Below, in pieces: positions 1 to 7,570 of a stretch of DNA of 48,789 bases. How positions within the stretch are numbered: position 1 is the stretch's first letter; every line of letters begins with the position of its first letter. The notes under the pieces were generated by a model that did not search any database, was not told the DNA's origin, and was given only the letters and a program-made list of their open reading frames with translations. This stretch comes from an uncultured Prevotellaceae bacterium (lineage in GTDB: Bacteria > Bacteroidota > Bacteroidia > Bacteroidales > Bacteroidaceae): the NCBI GenBank assembly GCA_900313705.1, contig OMSJ01000017.1, forward strand, positions 1 to 48,789, read 5' to 3'. A program made the translations under genes and the position numbers.

Positions 1-1307
1 GCGATGATGCGGATGCCGAGGGCACTGAGGCTGAGGGCAATGTCGTCTTCCAGGTTGCGGATGGTGCTGATGCGGATGCCTGGAGCAGGCGTGATTTCGT
101 AGAGCGTGATGGTAGGACCGATGGTAGCTTTCGTGTTGGGCATGATCTCCACGCGGAAGTTGCGCAGCACGGTCTTGATGCGCTCCTTGTTGTTGCGCTG
201 CTCCTCCATGTCGATGGCGCTCGACGTGTCTTCGTAGTGCTTGAGCAGGTCGATGGTGGGGTATTTGTAGTTCTCCAGGTCCAGCTTCGGGTCATAAGGT
301 TCCAAGGCTCGCTCGTCGGAGAGGGAGGCTTTTTCCGGGTTCTTGCCAACGACGACGGTGATGTCGTCCTCGTTCTCGTCGAAGGGCAGAGGCTGTTCGC
401 CTTGTGCCAAGTTGAGGCCGTCCGTGCTCGTCGTGTCGTCGAACTCTATGGTCGTTGCTGTCTTTGCTGCTTCGTCGCTGAAGGGTGTCGGCTTCTCCGT
501 TTCCTCTTCTTCCTCGCCTTCGTCTTCGCTGTCAGGCATCAACGGGGTGAAGGGCTTCTTGTCTTCCTCTGTCTTCTTGTCTTCGTTCTCTGCTTCCGAA
601 TCGGAATCCTCCTCCTTCTTCTTGCGAATCACCAGATGCCTGATGTAGGTAATGGCCTCGTCGCTGAGATAGAAGAGGTAGAGTAGGGCGGAAAGGATGA
701 AGATGAGCATCGTGCCTAAGCCACCGACTTTCTCCATGAGGAACTGCAATTCGTTCTTCCCGATCATGCCGCCCCAGATGATGTAAGTGTCCTGTGCGCT
801 TGGGAAGATGCGGACGATGTAGGCAGCAAAGGCTGAAGCCCATGCCATGATAATCATGCAGTTGAGGAACCATAAGTGGAGTCGTACTTTAGCCAGTCCC
901 ATGATGCGTATGCTGGTGGCAAGCATGAGGACGGGTATCAAGATGCTGGACAATCCGAAGGTGTTGTCCATCATCCAATGCGCCACTTCAAAGCCCCAGC
1001 GACCCAACCAGTTCGCTGCCGTATAGGAGTCGCTTGTTATGTACTTCTGGTCCTCCGCTCCGGTGAAGATGTGCGAAACGAGGGCGATGAGGATGGCCAG
1101 TGAGAGTGTGGCCAGGACTGCCCCCCAGACGAAGCGGAGGTTGTCTTTGTGTTCGCCACGCACCTCCGGGTCAACGTCGTCCGTGTCGCCTATGTTGGAG
1201 CGGAACCAATTGAACGACCTGAGCCAAGCCGGCTGAGGTTTCGTTTTGTGCCTTGCAGAGGTCTTGCCTGCAGGCTTATGTTGTCTTACGCTTTTCTTTG
1301 CGTCCAT
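1..1307 (-). CDS. ftsK: DNA translocase FtsK/SpoIIIE, N-terminal part (cut by window edge)
   Basis: Reading the minus strand from an ATG at 1307 gives an open frame of about 435 codons that runs off the left edge. The first ~60 residues are basic. Several hydrophobic segments follow (for example LSLAILIALVSHIF and LLYLFYLSD), then a long acidic Glu/Asp/Lys linker. The last ~70 residues match the alpha domain that precedes the FtsK motor (GPTITLYEITPAPGIRIS, then LEDDIALSLSALGIRII). The family forms a septum-anchored hexameric DNA pump that clears and resolves chromosome termini at division. The ATPase and gamma domains would lie outside the window. A consensus promoter sits just upstream, divergent from the next gene. 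Confidence 0.93.
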   Translation of the reverse strand, partial: MDAKKSVRQHKPAGKTSARHKTKPQPAWLRSFNWFRSNIGDTDDVDPEVRGEHKDNLRFVWGAVLATLSLAILIALVSHIFTGAEDQKYITSDSYTAANWLGRWGFEVAHWMMDNTFGLSSILIPVLMLATSIRIMGLAKVRLHLWFLNCMIIMAWASAFAAYIVRIFPSAQDTYIIWGGMIGKNELQFLMEKVGGLGTMLIFILSALLYLFYLSDEAITYIRHLVIRKKKEEDSDSEAENEDKKTEEDKKPFTPLMPDSEDEGEEEEETEKPTPFSDEAAKTATTIEFDDTTSTDGLNLAQGEQPLPFDENEDDITVVVGKNPEKASLSDERALEPYDPKLDLENYKYPTIDLLKHYEDTSSAIDMEEQRNNKERIKTVLRNFRVEIMPNTKATIGPTITLYEITPAPGIRISTIRNLEDDIALSLSALGIRII

Positions 1308-1327
1308 ATTTATATAATAAGCGGGTG

Positions 1328-1358
1328 CAAAGATACGACTTTTAATCCGAAAAACAAA
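1328..1358 (-). promoter_or_regulatory. ftsK promoter (Bacteroidetes -33/-7)
   Basis: On the minus strand, TTTG (1355-1358) is followed after 19 nt by TATCTTTG (1328-1335). This matches the Bacteroidetes housekeeping sigma consensus TTTG-N19-TAnnTTTG. The -7 box ends 20 nt before the ftsK start codon. Confidence 0.8.
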
Positions 1359-1490
1359 GCACGAAATTCAAAATTATTTCTTTTCCTGACCTTAAAGCAA
1401 TTAAGTGCTCATGCCTAAGCCTCGAAGGGACAGGAAAATAGCCATGAAGCGTTAAGAATGCGTAAAAATACTTTAATTCTCAGTGAATTG

Positions 1491-1522
1491 TTTGTGTGTT
1501 TTTCCTTTTCTCTTTATCTTTG
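1491..1522 (+). promoter_or_regulatory. Promoter of the leucine-rich-repeat lipoprotein
   Basis: TTTG at 1491-1494 is followed after 20 nt by TATCTTTG at 1515-1522, 26 nt before the ATG at 1549. Confidence 0.8.
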
Positions 1523-1548
1523 CATCAAAACAATTAATATCATAAACT

Positions 1549-2412
1549 ATGAAAAAGAACACTATTCTCTATGCGTGTACAACTCTTTGCCTGCTGTTTG
1601 GCATGAGCAGTTGCAACAATCAGTCCAAATCACCCAAGCAGGAAAAGATTCTTGTGGAAAAGTCGGAAGCTACGGCTGTGCCCGACGACATCTTCTTCTA
1701 CACAAGCAAGCATCGAAAAGACAAGTATGTTCCCACGGAAGAGAAGATGGGATTCGGCTCCAACATCCTGGACATCGGCGTCGAAGAGTTCAAGGACAAC
1801 AAGAACCTTCGCGAAGTGTGGGTTGGGCCGCAAGTAGAACATATTGCCAACTATGCTTTTGCTGGTTGCTCTTCGCTCGAAGCGGTTCATTTTCAAGGTG
1901 AAGTGAAAGTCATCAACGATGAATCGTTCCAGGGTTGCACTTCGTTGAAGAACCTGCGCGTAGATGTCTATACAATCGGCCTGAATGCCTTCAAGGGCTG
2001 CACCTCGCTCGAGTCGGCACGTTTCGGCGAACACATCTGGTGGATTCGTGAAGGTGCTTTCAGCGGATGCCAAAAGCTGCGCAGCGTCCTCATGGGCATC
2101 ACCATGAAGAAGATAGAGGACGGCGCCTTCGATGGCTGCACAAGTCTTGAGGAATTCTCCGTCCCCAACGACTTCAAGAACCGCATGTTCGGCATCGTAG
2201 CCGCTTCTGCCTCAAAGTGGAAGAAAGTCTATCTGCTCAGCACGGAATACTATCCGATGCCCAAGAACTGCACACCGAACAAAGGCTGCACGCTCTACGT
2301 GCCCGACGCTTTCCTTGCTCAGTATCAAGCTGATGCAGACTGGGCGCAGTTCGGCAGCATCGAGCCTCTCAGCAAGAGCAAGTACTTCACAGCCGAGGGC
2401 TTCTGGAAGTAA
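1549..2412 (+). CDS. BspA-like leucine-rich-repeat lipoprotein
   Basis: This 287-residue protein starts with a lipoprotein signal peptide (MKKNTILYACTTLCLLFGMSSC, lipobox Cys about residue 22), so it should be lipid-anchored to the envelope. Residues ~95-220 hold at least five LRR_5 repeats of the Treponema/BspA type, each with an aromatic-x-GC-x-SL core (AFAGCSSLE, SFQGCTSLK, AFKGCTSLE, AFSGCQKLR, AFDGCTSLE). BspA-type repeats bind host proteins or glycans in some pathogens, but no ligand can be read from this sequence. It is monocistronic, with its own promoter. The 519-nt stretch after it has no gene; it holds a hairpin at 2514-2543 and a repeat array at 2723-2810. Confidence 0.85.
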   Translation: MKKNTILYACTTLCLLFGMSSCNNQSKSPKQEKILVEKSEATAVPDDIFFYTSKHRKDKYVPTEEKMGFGSNILDIGVEEFKDNKNLREVWVGPQVEHIANYAFAGCSSLEAVHFQGEVKVINDESFQGCTSLKNLRVDVYTIGLNAFKGCTSLESARFGEHIWWIREGAFSGCQKLRSVLMGITMKKIEDGAFDGCTSLEEFSVPNDFKNRMFGIVAASASKWKKVYLLSTEYYPMPKNCTPNKGCTLYVPDAFLAQYQADADWAQFGSIEPLSKSKYFTAEGFWK

Positions 2413-2513
2413 TGACAGGAAACTCTTCCGAAAGCTGAACGAAGAATATAACAGATGCTCCAGACGTATTGACAATATGTAAGGGATTTGTTGCATATTG
2501 CTTACATCATGGT

Positions 2514-2543
2514 TTTGAGGCGACCCGCAAGGATCGCCTCAAA
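2514..2543. terminator. Hairpin between convergent genes
   Basis: A perfect 10-bp inverted repeat (TTTGAGGCGA at 2514-2523, TCGCCTCAAA at 2534-2543) has a 10-nt loop and a short T-run about 25 nt later. It lies between the ends of the LRR gene (plus) and ackA (minus), so a terminator role is plausible for the plus strand. Confidence 0.5.
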
Positions 2544-2722
2544 TGGTCTTGGGCATAGTTTGGGACCTTTTTTCAAAAAGACGCGCTTAAATCAAATGCA
2601 CACTGAAACAGAGGTCGTTACAAAATGCATTGCAGAGCTTAACGTCTCGGAATGACAACTACACTTAGCAAAAAGTACCCACTTTTTGGTACTTTTCGTC
2701 GTTTTGGGCTACAGAGTTTCGG

Positions 2723-2810
2723 GCAACGTAACGTGTTGTGTCGGCAAACGCAACGTGGAGTTATGGTCATAAGTACGTGTACTTATTTACATAACTCCAC
2801 GCTTGTTTGG
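2723..2810. repeat. 22-nt-period array A1
   Basis: Four successive 22-nt units (2723-2744, 2745-2766, 2767-2788, 2789-2810) each centre on ACGTG or its complement. The third unit contains AAGTACGTGTACTT, the same dyad as in the array at 18999. Units 2 and 4 pair with each other (CGTGGAGTTATG at 2754-2765 with CATAACTCCACG at 2790-2801), so the array can fold into a hairpin. A related dyad (AAAAAGTACC / GGTACTTTT) lies just upstream at 2670-2696. No gene is visible here. Confidence 0.65.
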
Positions 2811-2931
2811 CAAATCCTATGTTTATCGTAGCTGCTTTCCTCTCTTTCTGATGTGACATAAAGAAAGGATGATTGCCCAAATCCTGACATTCTGTTCTTT
2901 TTGCAGAATGCCTGTGTCCCGGGCTTATGCT

Positions 2932-4083
2932 TTAGCAGAGCGCCTGCGTGTCGAGAGCTATCATCAGCTCCTCGTCAGTGGGGATGCAGCAGACGGTCAC
3001 CTTGCTGTCGTCGGCACTGAGGATGGCTTCCGTGGCGCGGCAACTGCGGTTCTTGGTCTGGTCCATCTTGACACCCATGTACTCGAGGCCATCGGTGGCT
3101 CCCTCGCGTACCTCCCACTGGTTCTCGCCAGCGCCGCCGGTGAAGAGGATGATGTCCACACCACCCATAGCTGCGGCGTAGGCACCGATGTACTTCTTGA
3201 TGCGATAGGTGTACATCTCCTTCGCCAGACGTGCTTTGTCGTTGCCTGCTGCAATGCCTGCCAGGATGTCGCGGAAGTCGCTGCTTCCTTCGCTCACACC
3301 GGCAAGGCCCGATTTCTTGTTCAGCAAGTCGCTGATGCCCTTCGTGTCAAGGTTGAACTTGTCCATCAGATAGGTGACGGCACCGGCATCAATGTCGCCG
3401 GTACGGGTGCCCATCATCAGTCCTTCCAGTGGCGTAAGGCCCATCGAGGTATCAACGCACTTGCCGTACTTGACAGCGGCAATCGATGCGCCGTTGCCGA
3501 TGTGGCAGGTGATGATGCGCTTGTCTTCGGGCTTGCAACCGAGGAACTCGCAGACGCGCTGGCTGACATAGCGGTGGCTCGTGCCGTGGAAACCGTAGCG
3601 ACGCACGCCGTACTCCTTATAGAGGTTATAGGGTAGGGCATACATATAGGCATAGTCGGGCATCGTCTGATGGAAAGCGGTGTCGAACACACCGACCTGC
3701 GGAATGTTGGGCAGCAAAGCCTTGACGGCATTCACGCCCTTGATGTTGGCGGGATTGTGGAGGGGAGCCAAGTCGTTGCATGCGGCAAAGGCTTCCATCA
3801 CCTCAGGCGTGAGGCGAACGGACTTGTTGAACTTCTCGCCGCCATGCACCATGCGATGGCCTACGGCATCCAGTTCCTCAAGGCTCTTCAGCACAGCGTA
3901 CTCACCTGTCGTCAGCACCTCGAAGATGTACTGCACGCCAGCGGTGTGCTCCTTGATGGGATGCTCCATCTTGTGCTTCTCGCCATTGAGCTTAACGGTT
4001 ATAAACGAATCGGGCAGACCAATCTTCTCAATGCCGCCACTCGTGATGACGGACTGGTCACAGTTTAAAACAAGAATTTTCAT
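2932..4083 (-). CDS. ackA: Acetate kinase with a deleted N-terminal phosphate-binding loop
   Basis: AckA makes ATP and acetate from acetyl phosphate and ADP, downstream of Pta. Most of the family is intact: GHRMVHGG, the VFDTAFHQTMP stretch, YGFHGTSHRYVS, the HIGNGAS segment, GLTPLEGLMMGTRTGD, FTGGAGEN and the C-terminal PTDEELMIA. The N-terminus is abnormal. The family starts like MKILVLNCGSSS-K and continues for about a dozen residues before the next conserved stretch. Here MKILVLNC jumps directly to DQSVITSGGIEKIG. About 12-13 codons are missing in frame, removing the GSSS-(hydrophobic)-K signature that contacts phosphate. Length is 383 residues against ~399 usual. It is either a loss-of-function allele or an assembly/sequencing artefact. 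It follows pta, with an inserted gene between. Confidence 0.93.
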   Translation of the reverse strand: MKILVLNCDQSVITSGGIEKIGLPDSFITVKLNGEKHKMEHPIKEHTAGVQYIFEVLTTGEYAVLKSLEELDAVGHRMVHGGEKFNKSVRLTPEVMEAFAACNDLAPLHNPANIKGVNAVKALLPNIPQVGVFDTAFHQTMPDYAYMYALPYNLYKEYGVRRYGFHGTSHRYVSQRVCEFLGCKPEDKRIITCHIGNGASIAAVKYGKCVDTSMGLTPLEGLMMGTRTGDIDAGAVTYLMDKFNLDTKGISDLLNKKSGLAGVSEGSSDFRDILAGIAAGNDKARLAKEMYTYRIKKYIGAYAAAMGGVDIILFTGGAGENQWEVREGATDGLEYMGVKMDQTKNRSCRATEAILSADDSKVTVCCIPTDEELMIALDTQALC

Positions 4084-4087
4084 TTTA

Positions 4088-4600
4088 GTGAAGAGTGAAG
4101 AGTGAAGAGTGAAGAATCAGAGTTACCTTTTTCTTCCTTCATCCCCTTTCGCTTTGAAATTTATGATTTAATAATTATTTGTGCATTTCTCTTTGATGTC
4201 TTGAGCGATGTAACAAGAATGGAGAGTAATTCATTGCAATCGTTGTCCATGCTTTGATATTGCTTATGCGTCAGCACATTGCCTTCATGCAGCATCTTAA
4301 GCCATTTTCGTGTCTCGTTGGCTTCTTTAGCCGCAATGTGCAACTTCGTAATGAAGTCGGCACGGCTCTGCGCAAACTGAGCTTCACCAACATTGGCAGA
4401 AACTGATGTGCCTGAACGCAACACTTGATTGTAGAGAGGAGCGAGCGTCTTGTCGCGTTGGTCGTGGAGATATTGAACCATCTTCACAATACGCTTGGAA
4501 AATGCTTCGCTTTTCACCACCAGGATAGACTCACTGTTCTCGTACATATCAAGGCTCACAGGTTACTTTGATTCTTCACTCTTCACTCTTAGTTCTTCAC
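4088..4600. mobile_element. IVS-like cassette: four-helix-bundle gene between heptamer inverted repeats
   Basis: The left end (4088-4119) is four tandem GTGAAGA units followed by ATCA. The right end (4569-4600) is TGAT followed by four TCTTCAC units, the third degenerate (TCTTAGT). The two 32-nt ends are therefore inverted repeats matching at 29 of 32 positions, and they enclose the four-helix-bundle gene exactly between the pta stop and the ackA start. In the pta-ackA transcript the ends would pair into a long stem. That is the arrangement of intervening sequences (IVS) in 23S rRNA genes, whose ORFs encode this same protein family. Mobility is inferred, not shown. Confidence 0.55.
4161..4547 (-). 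CDS. Four-helix-bundle protein (23S rRNA IVP / Avd-like family)
   Basis: The protein has 128 residues. I chose the ATG at 4547 because MYENSESILVVKSEAFSKR fits the family start; a GTG four codons earlier is possible. It carries the family core RSGTSVSANVGEAQFAQSR followed by ADFITKLHIAAKEANETRKW, and is all-helical. Members are encoded in intervening sequences of 23S rRNA genes, and a relative (Avd) is an accessory of diversity-generating retroelements; the molecular role here is unknown. It interrupts the usually adjacent pta-ackA pair in the same orientation and is bracketed by inverted heptamer repeats. Base composition is more AT-rich than its neighbours, consistent with acquisition. Confidence 0.82.
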   Translation of the reverse strand: MYENSESILVVKSEAFSKRIVKMVQYLHDQRDKTLAPLYNQVLRSGTSVSANVGEAQFAQSRADFITKLHIAAKEANETRKWLKMLHEGNVLTHKQYQSMDNDCNELLSILVTSLKTSKRNAQIIIKS

Positions 4601-4610
4601 TCCAAATTTT

Positions 4611-5618
4611 TTACTTCGCATCCTGCGCCTGGCAAGCTGTGATGGCTATCATCTTATATATATCATCTACTGAGCAGCCACGGCTGAGGTCGTTGACGGG
4701 ACGGGCGATGCCTTGCAGGATGGGACCGATGGCTTCGGCTCCGGCAAGGCGCTGAACCAGTTTGTAGCCGATGTTGCCAACTTCCAGGCAAGGCACGACG
4801 AGAACGTTTGCCTTGCCTGCTATGTGACTGCCGGGAGCTTTCTTCGCACCGACGCTTGGCACGAGGGCTGCATCGGCCTGCAGTTCGCCGTCAATCTGAA
4901 GTGTGGGGTCCATCTCTTGAGCACGCTTAGTGGCTTCTACCACTTTGTCAACCACCTCGTGACTTGCGCTGCCCTTCGTGCTGAAGCTGAGCATTGCCAC
5001 ACGCGGCTCCTTGAAGCCTGCCACGCTGCGAGCAGTCTGCGCCGTGCAGACGGCAATCTGTGCAAGCTGGTTGGCATCGGGCATCGGTGTGACGGCTACG
5101 TCGCCCATCACCAGTACGCCGTCCTCGCCGTATTGCTGGGCAGGCGTAATCATCAGCATGGCACCGCTGACGCAGCTGACGCCGGGAGCACACTTGATGA
5201 TTTGCAGAGCAGGACGCAGCGTGTCGCCCGTGGTCGAGAGCGCTCCCGAGATTTGTCCGTCGGCATCGCCGCTCTTGATGATGAGGCAACCGTAGTAGAG
5301 AGGGTCTTTTACCTTTTCGCGAGCCTGCTCCACGGTCATGCCTTTGTTCTTGCGCAGGTCGTAGAGCAGTTGGACGTACGTCTCAGTCTTCTCGCTCGTA
5401 GCGGGGTCGATAATAGTTGCTTTGCCGATGTTCTTCAGTCCCAGCTTGTCGGCGAGAGCGAAGATTTCGCTTTGTGCGCCGATGAGGATGATGTCGGCAA
5501 GGTCGTCTGCCAGTGCCATGTCGGCAGCCGTCAGCGTTCGCTCTTCCAGACTCTCGGGCAGCACAATGCGCTGCTTCTGCGACTTGGCACGAGCGATGAT
5601 TTGTTCCATTAGTTTCAT
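4611..5618 (-). CDS. pta: Phosphate acetyltransferase
   Basis: Pta converts acetyl-CoA and phosphate to acetyl phosphate, the substrate of AckA, in the main acetate-forming route of fermenting Bacteroidetes. The 335-residue protein is the short, catalytic-domain-only form. Recognisable segments are RIVLPESLEERTL near the start, SGDADGQISGALSTTGDTLRP in the middle, and the C-terminal GKANVLVVPCLEVGNIGYKL with GPILQGIARPVNDLSRG. The frame stays open 47 codons upstream of 5618, but that extension is translated 9-nt repeat (Leu-Arg-rich) and not family sequence. The start is therefore placed at the ATG giving MKLMEQIIARAKSQKQRIV. It lies upstream of ackA in the same direction, separated by the four-helix-bundle cassette. 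Confidence 0.95.
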   Translation of the reverse strand: MKLMEQIIARAKSQKQRIVLPESLEERTLTAADMALADDLADIILIGAQSEIFALADKLGLKNIGKATIIDPATSEKTETYVQLLYDLRKNKGMTVEQAREKVKDPLYYGCLIIKSGDADGQISGALSTTGDTLRPALQIIKCAPGVSCVSGAMLMITPAQQYGEDGVLVMGDVAVTPMPDANQLAQIAVCTAQTARSVAGFKEPRVAMLSFSTKGSASHEVVDKVVEATKRAQEMDPTLQIDGELQADAALVPSVGAKKAPGSHIAGKANVLVVPCLEVGNIGYKLVQRLAGAEAIGPILQGIARPVNDLSRGCSVDDIYKMIAITACQAQDAK

Positions 5619-5630
5619 AGTGATATTATT

Positions 5631-5738
5631 TCTGAGTAATCTGAGTGTTCTGAGTAATCTGAGTGTTCTGAGTATTCTGAATGATCTGAGTATTCTGAAT
5701 GATCTGAGTATTCTGAATGTTCTGAGTGTTCTGAAGTG
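5631..5738 (-). repeat. 9-nt minisatellite in the pta leader
   Basis: Twelve uninterrupted copies of a 9-nt unit (minus-strand consensus TCAGAWYAY) end 12 nt upstream of the pta start codon. Alternating subtypes (TCAGAATAC/TCAGATCAT, then TCAGAACAC/TCAGATTAC) suggest expansion by 18-nt steps. No stop codon arises in the pta frame. The array fills nearly all the space between cdaA and pta. Confidence 0.9.
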
Positions 5739-5761
5739 TTGTGAGAGGTCCGAAGCCATTC

Positions 5762-6541
5762 TTAGAACTTACCCTTCATCAGGAGTGTCTCAAGTTCTTC
5801 TGCCGAGAGGTGTGCCCTAAGCATGTCGTTGTAGGCGGCACTGATGTTGCCAGTCTCTTCGCTTACCACGATGGCGAGGGCGTCTGTCTCTTTGCTGATG
5901 CCTTTTGCGGCACGATGGCGTAGGCCGAACTCCTTGGGAATGTCCAGGTCATGGCTTATGGGCAGGATGCAGGATGCTGCTGAAATCCTTCCTTTCGCTA
6001 TAATCATGGCGCCGTCGTGGAGGGGACTGTTCTTGAAGAAGATGTTCTCGATGAGTCGTTGGGTTATCTTTGCATCGACCTCTTCTCCTGTGCGGGCAAA
6101 GTCAGTCAGAGGCAAGTCGTTCTGAATCACGATGAGCGCTCCCACCCGTTGCTTGCTCATGTTCATGCAAGCCATAACGATGGGGAAGATGGTCTCGCGC
6201 TCGTAGCGGAACTCGCCTGCGTTCTTGTGCTTGTCCAGTCGGAAGAAACGCAGGAAGCGATGTGCCTGTTGTCTGGCCCCAAGGTTATAGAAGAAGCGGC
6301 GGATGTCCTCTTGGAAAAGGATGATGATGGCAAGCGCTCCTACGCTCACCAGTTGGTCGAGGATGCCTCCCAGCAGCTTCATCTCCAACACTTTGCTGAT
6401 GATTATCCAGCCGCTGATGAAGAGCAGGATGCCATAGAAGATGTTGACGGAGCGCGACTGCTTCATCAGCTTGTAGCAATAGAAAAGCACGATTGCTACG
6501 AGGAAGATGTCCATTATGTCCTTGAAGCTAATGTTAGGCAC
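5762..6541 (-). CDS. cdaA: Diadenylate cyclase CdaA
   Basis: CdaA makes the second messenger c-di-AMP from two ATP. The 259-residue protein has an N-terminal membrane region of about three hydrophobic segments (IFLVAIVLFYCY, IFYGILLFISGWIII, LVSVGALAIIILF). The DisA_N catalytic domain follows, with both signature motifs: SPLHDGAMII and GLRHRAAKGIS. The start is a GTG at 6541. It follows folP on the same strand with a 27-nt heptamer-repeat spacer; a folP-cdaA neighbourhood is, from memory, common in Bacteroidetes. Confidence 0.93.
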   Translation of the reverse strand: MPNISFKDIMDIFLVAIVLFYCYKLMKQSRSVNIFYGILLFISGWIIISKVLEMKLLGGILDQLVSVGALAIIILFQEDIRRFFYNLGARQQAHRFLRFFRLDKHKNAGEFRYERETIFPIVMACMNMSKQRVGALIVIQNDLPLTDFARTGEEVDAKITQRLIENIFFKNSPLHDGAMIIAKGRISAASCILPISHDLDIPKEFGLRHRAAKGISKETDALAIVVSEETGNISAAYNDMLRAHLSAEELETLLMKGKF

Positions 6542-6548
6542 CGAGGTA

Positions 6549-6583
6549 ATTTACGATTTAATGATTTACTATTTACGATTTAA
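6549..6583. repeat. Heptamer island at the folP/cdaA junction
   Basis: Degenerate tandem copies of GATTTAC/GATTTAA (plus strand) fill the folP-cdaA gap. They extend into folP, so its last codons (LNRK and the TAG stop) are repeat-derived. The same motif occurs at 34754-34790, far away. Confidence 0.7.
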
Positions 6584-7393
6584 CTCGCTTACTATCTTTA
6601 TGCACTCCATCGCTTCCTTCACTTCGTGAGCGCGGAGAATGTGTGCCCCTTTCATCAGGGCTGTTGTATGCAAGACGGTGGTGCCGTTGAGGGCTTCGAC
6701 TGGTGTTGTGCCCAGCATCTTGTATATCATGCTCTTGTGGCTGACACCGACAAGCATAGGTAATTGCAGTTCGTGCAGAACCTCGAGGTTTCGCATCAGG
6801 GTGTAGTTCTGCTCGAGCGTCTTGCCGAAGCCAAAGCCAGGGTCGAGGATGACGTCGCAGACTCCCATCTCGTGGAGCTTCTCTGCCTTGCTTCCCATGT
6901 CCCGCAGCAGTTGTGCCATGAAGGGAGCATCGTCAGTTTCGTCGATGACGGCATTGTGTGTCAAGACGTAAGGAACTCCCAGGCTTGCTACCGTGCTGAA
7001 CATGTCGGCATCCAGACTGCCTCCGCTGATGTCGTTGATTATCTGTATGCCAAACTCTTCGACGCACATCTTGGCTACATTCGCTCTGAACGTATCGACG
7101 CTCACGACAGCATCAGGTGCTTCCTTTCTGACGATTGTCAACGCTTCCCTGAGTCTTCGCATCTCTTCCTGCTCGTCGGGAGGGACGAAGCCCGGTCGGG
7201 TAGAGCAGGCACCGACATCCACTATCTTAGCACCCTCTGCGAGCATCTGCCTAACGCGCATAGCGATAGCCTCGGCTCCTTCATGGTGTATGAAAAACGA
7301 GTCGGGCGTCGCATTGAGAATGCCCATGACGATAGGGGCATCCAGACATAGCAGATGGCCTCCTATGTTGATGCTGTATGCTACTGCTTGCAC
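6569..7393 (-). CDS. folP: Dihydropteroate synthase
   Basis: FolP joins p-aminobenzoate to dihydropterin pyrophosphate in folate synthesis and is the sulfonamide target. The 274-residue protein shows VMGILNATPDSFF, VDVGACSTRPGF, IINDISGGSLD, ILDPGFGFGKT and MLVGVSHKSMI in family order. The start is taken as GTG 7393; the only nearby ATG (7412) is out of frame. The predicted promoter is at 7414-7445, leaving a leader of only ~14 nt. The C-terminal codons lie in a heptamer repeat island shared with the cdaA leader. Confidence 0.94.
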   Translation of the reverse strand: MQAVAYSINIGGHLLCLDAPIVMGILNATPDSFFIHHEGAEAIAMRVRQMLAEGAKIVDVGACSTRPGFVPPDEQEEMRRLREALTIVRKEAPDAVVSVDTFRANVAKMCVEEFGIQIINDISGGSLDADMFSTVASLGVPYVLTHNAVIDETDDAPFMAQLLRDMGSKAEKLHEMGVCDVILDPGFGFGKTLEQNYTLMRNLEVLHELQLPMLVGVSHKSMIYKMLGTTPVEALNGTTVLHTTALMKGAHILRAHEVKEAMECIKIVSELNRK

Positions 7394-7413
7394 TGCTTGC
7401 TTGAATAGTCATG

Positions 7414-7445
7414 CAAAATTACACATTATTTATATAATGGGCAAG
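7414..7445 (-). promoter_or_regulatory. folP promoter
   Basis: Minus strand: CTTG (7442-7445), 20 nt, then TAATTTTG (7414-7421), a good TAnnTTTG match about 20 nt from the folP start. Confidence 0.7.
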
Positions 7446-7473
7446 GATTTCGGCGAAAAGGTTGTGAAGAATT

Positions 7474-7504
7474 AAAAAAAGCGGAGCATTTGCAAATGCT
7501 TCGC
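7474..7504 (-). terminator. Intrinsic terminator after tcdA
   Basis: A 24-nt palindrome (7481-7504, core GCATTTGCAAATGC, one mismatched pair) is followed on the minus strand by a run of seven T. It is placed between the tcdA end and the folP promoter, so folP starts a new transcription unit. Confidence 0.75.
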
Positions 7505-7518
7505 GTTTAGTTGGGCAA

Positions 7519-7570
7519 TTAGGTACACCTAATTTGATAATTAGACTCACCTAATTGAGCATTTAGGCAC
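7519..7570. repeat. 22-nt-period array A2
   Basis: TTAGGTACACCTAA at 7519, TTAGACTCACCTAA at 7541 and a truncated TTAGGCAC at 7563 repeat every 22 nt. The last unit provides the stop codon of tcdA (complement of TTA at 7563-7565). Confidence 0.7.

Noticed and set aside
2640..2931. tRNA or structured RNA gene downstream of ackA
   Set aside because: The hairpins are explained by the 22-nt units; no cloverleaf or TTCRANNC arm was found.
5619..5759. N-terminal extension of Pta by 47 residues
   Set aside because: The extension is only translated 9-nt repeat; family homology begins at MKLMEQ. Kept as a slippage idea, not as the gene start.
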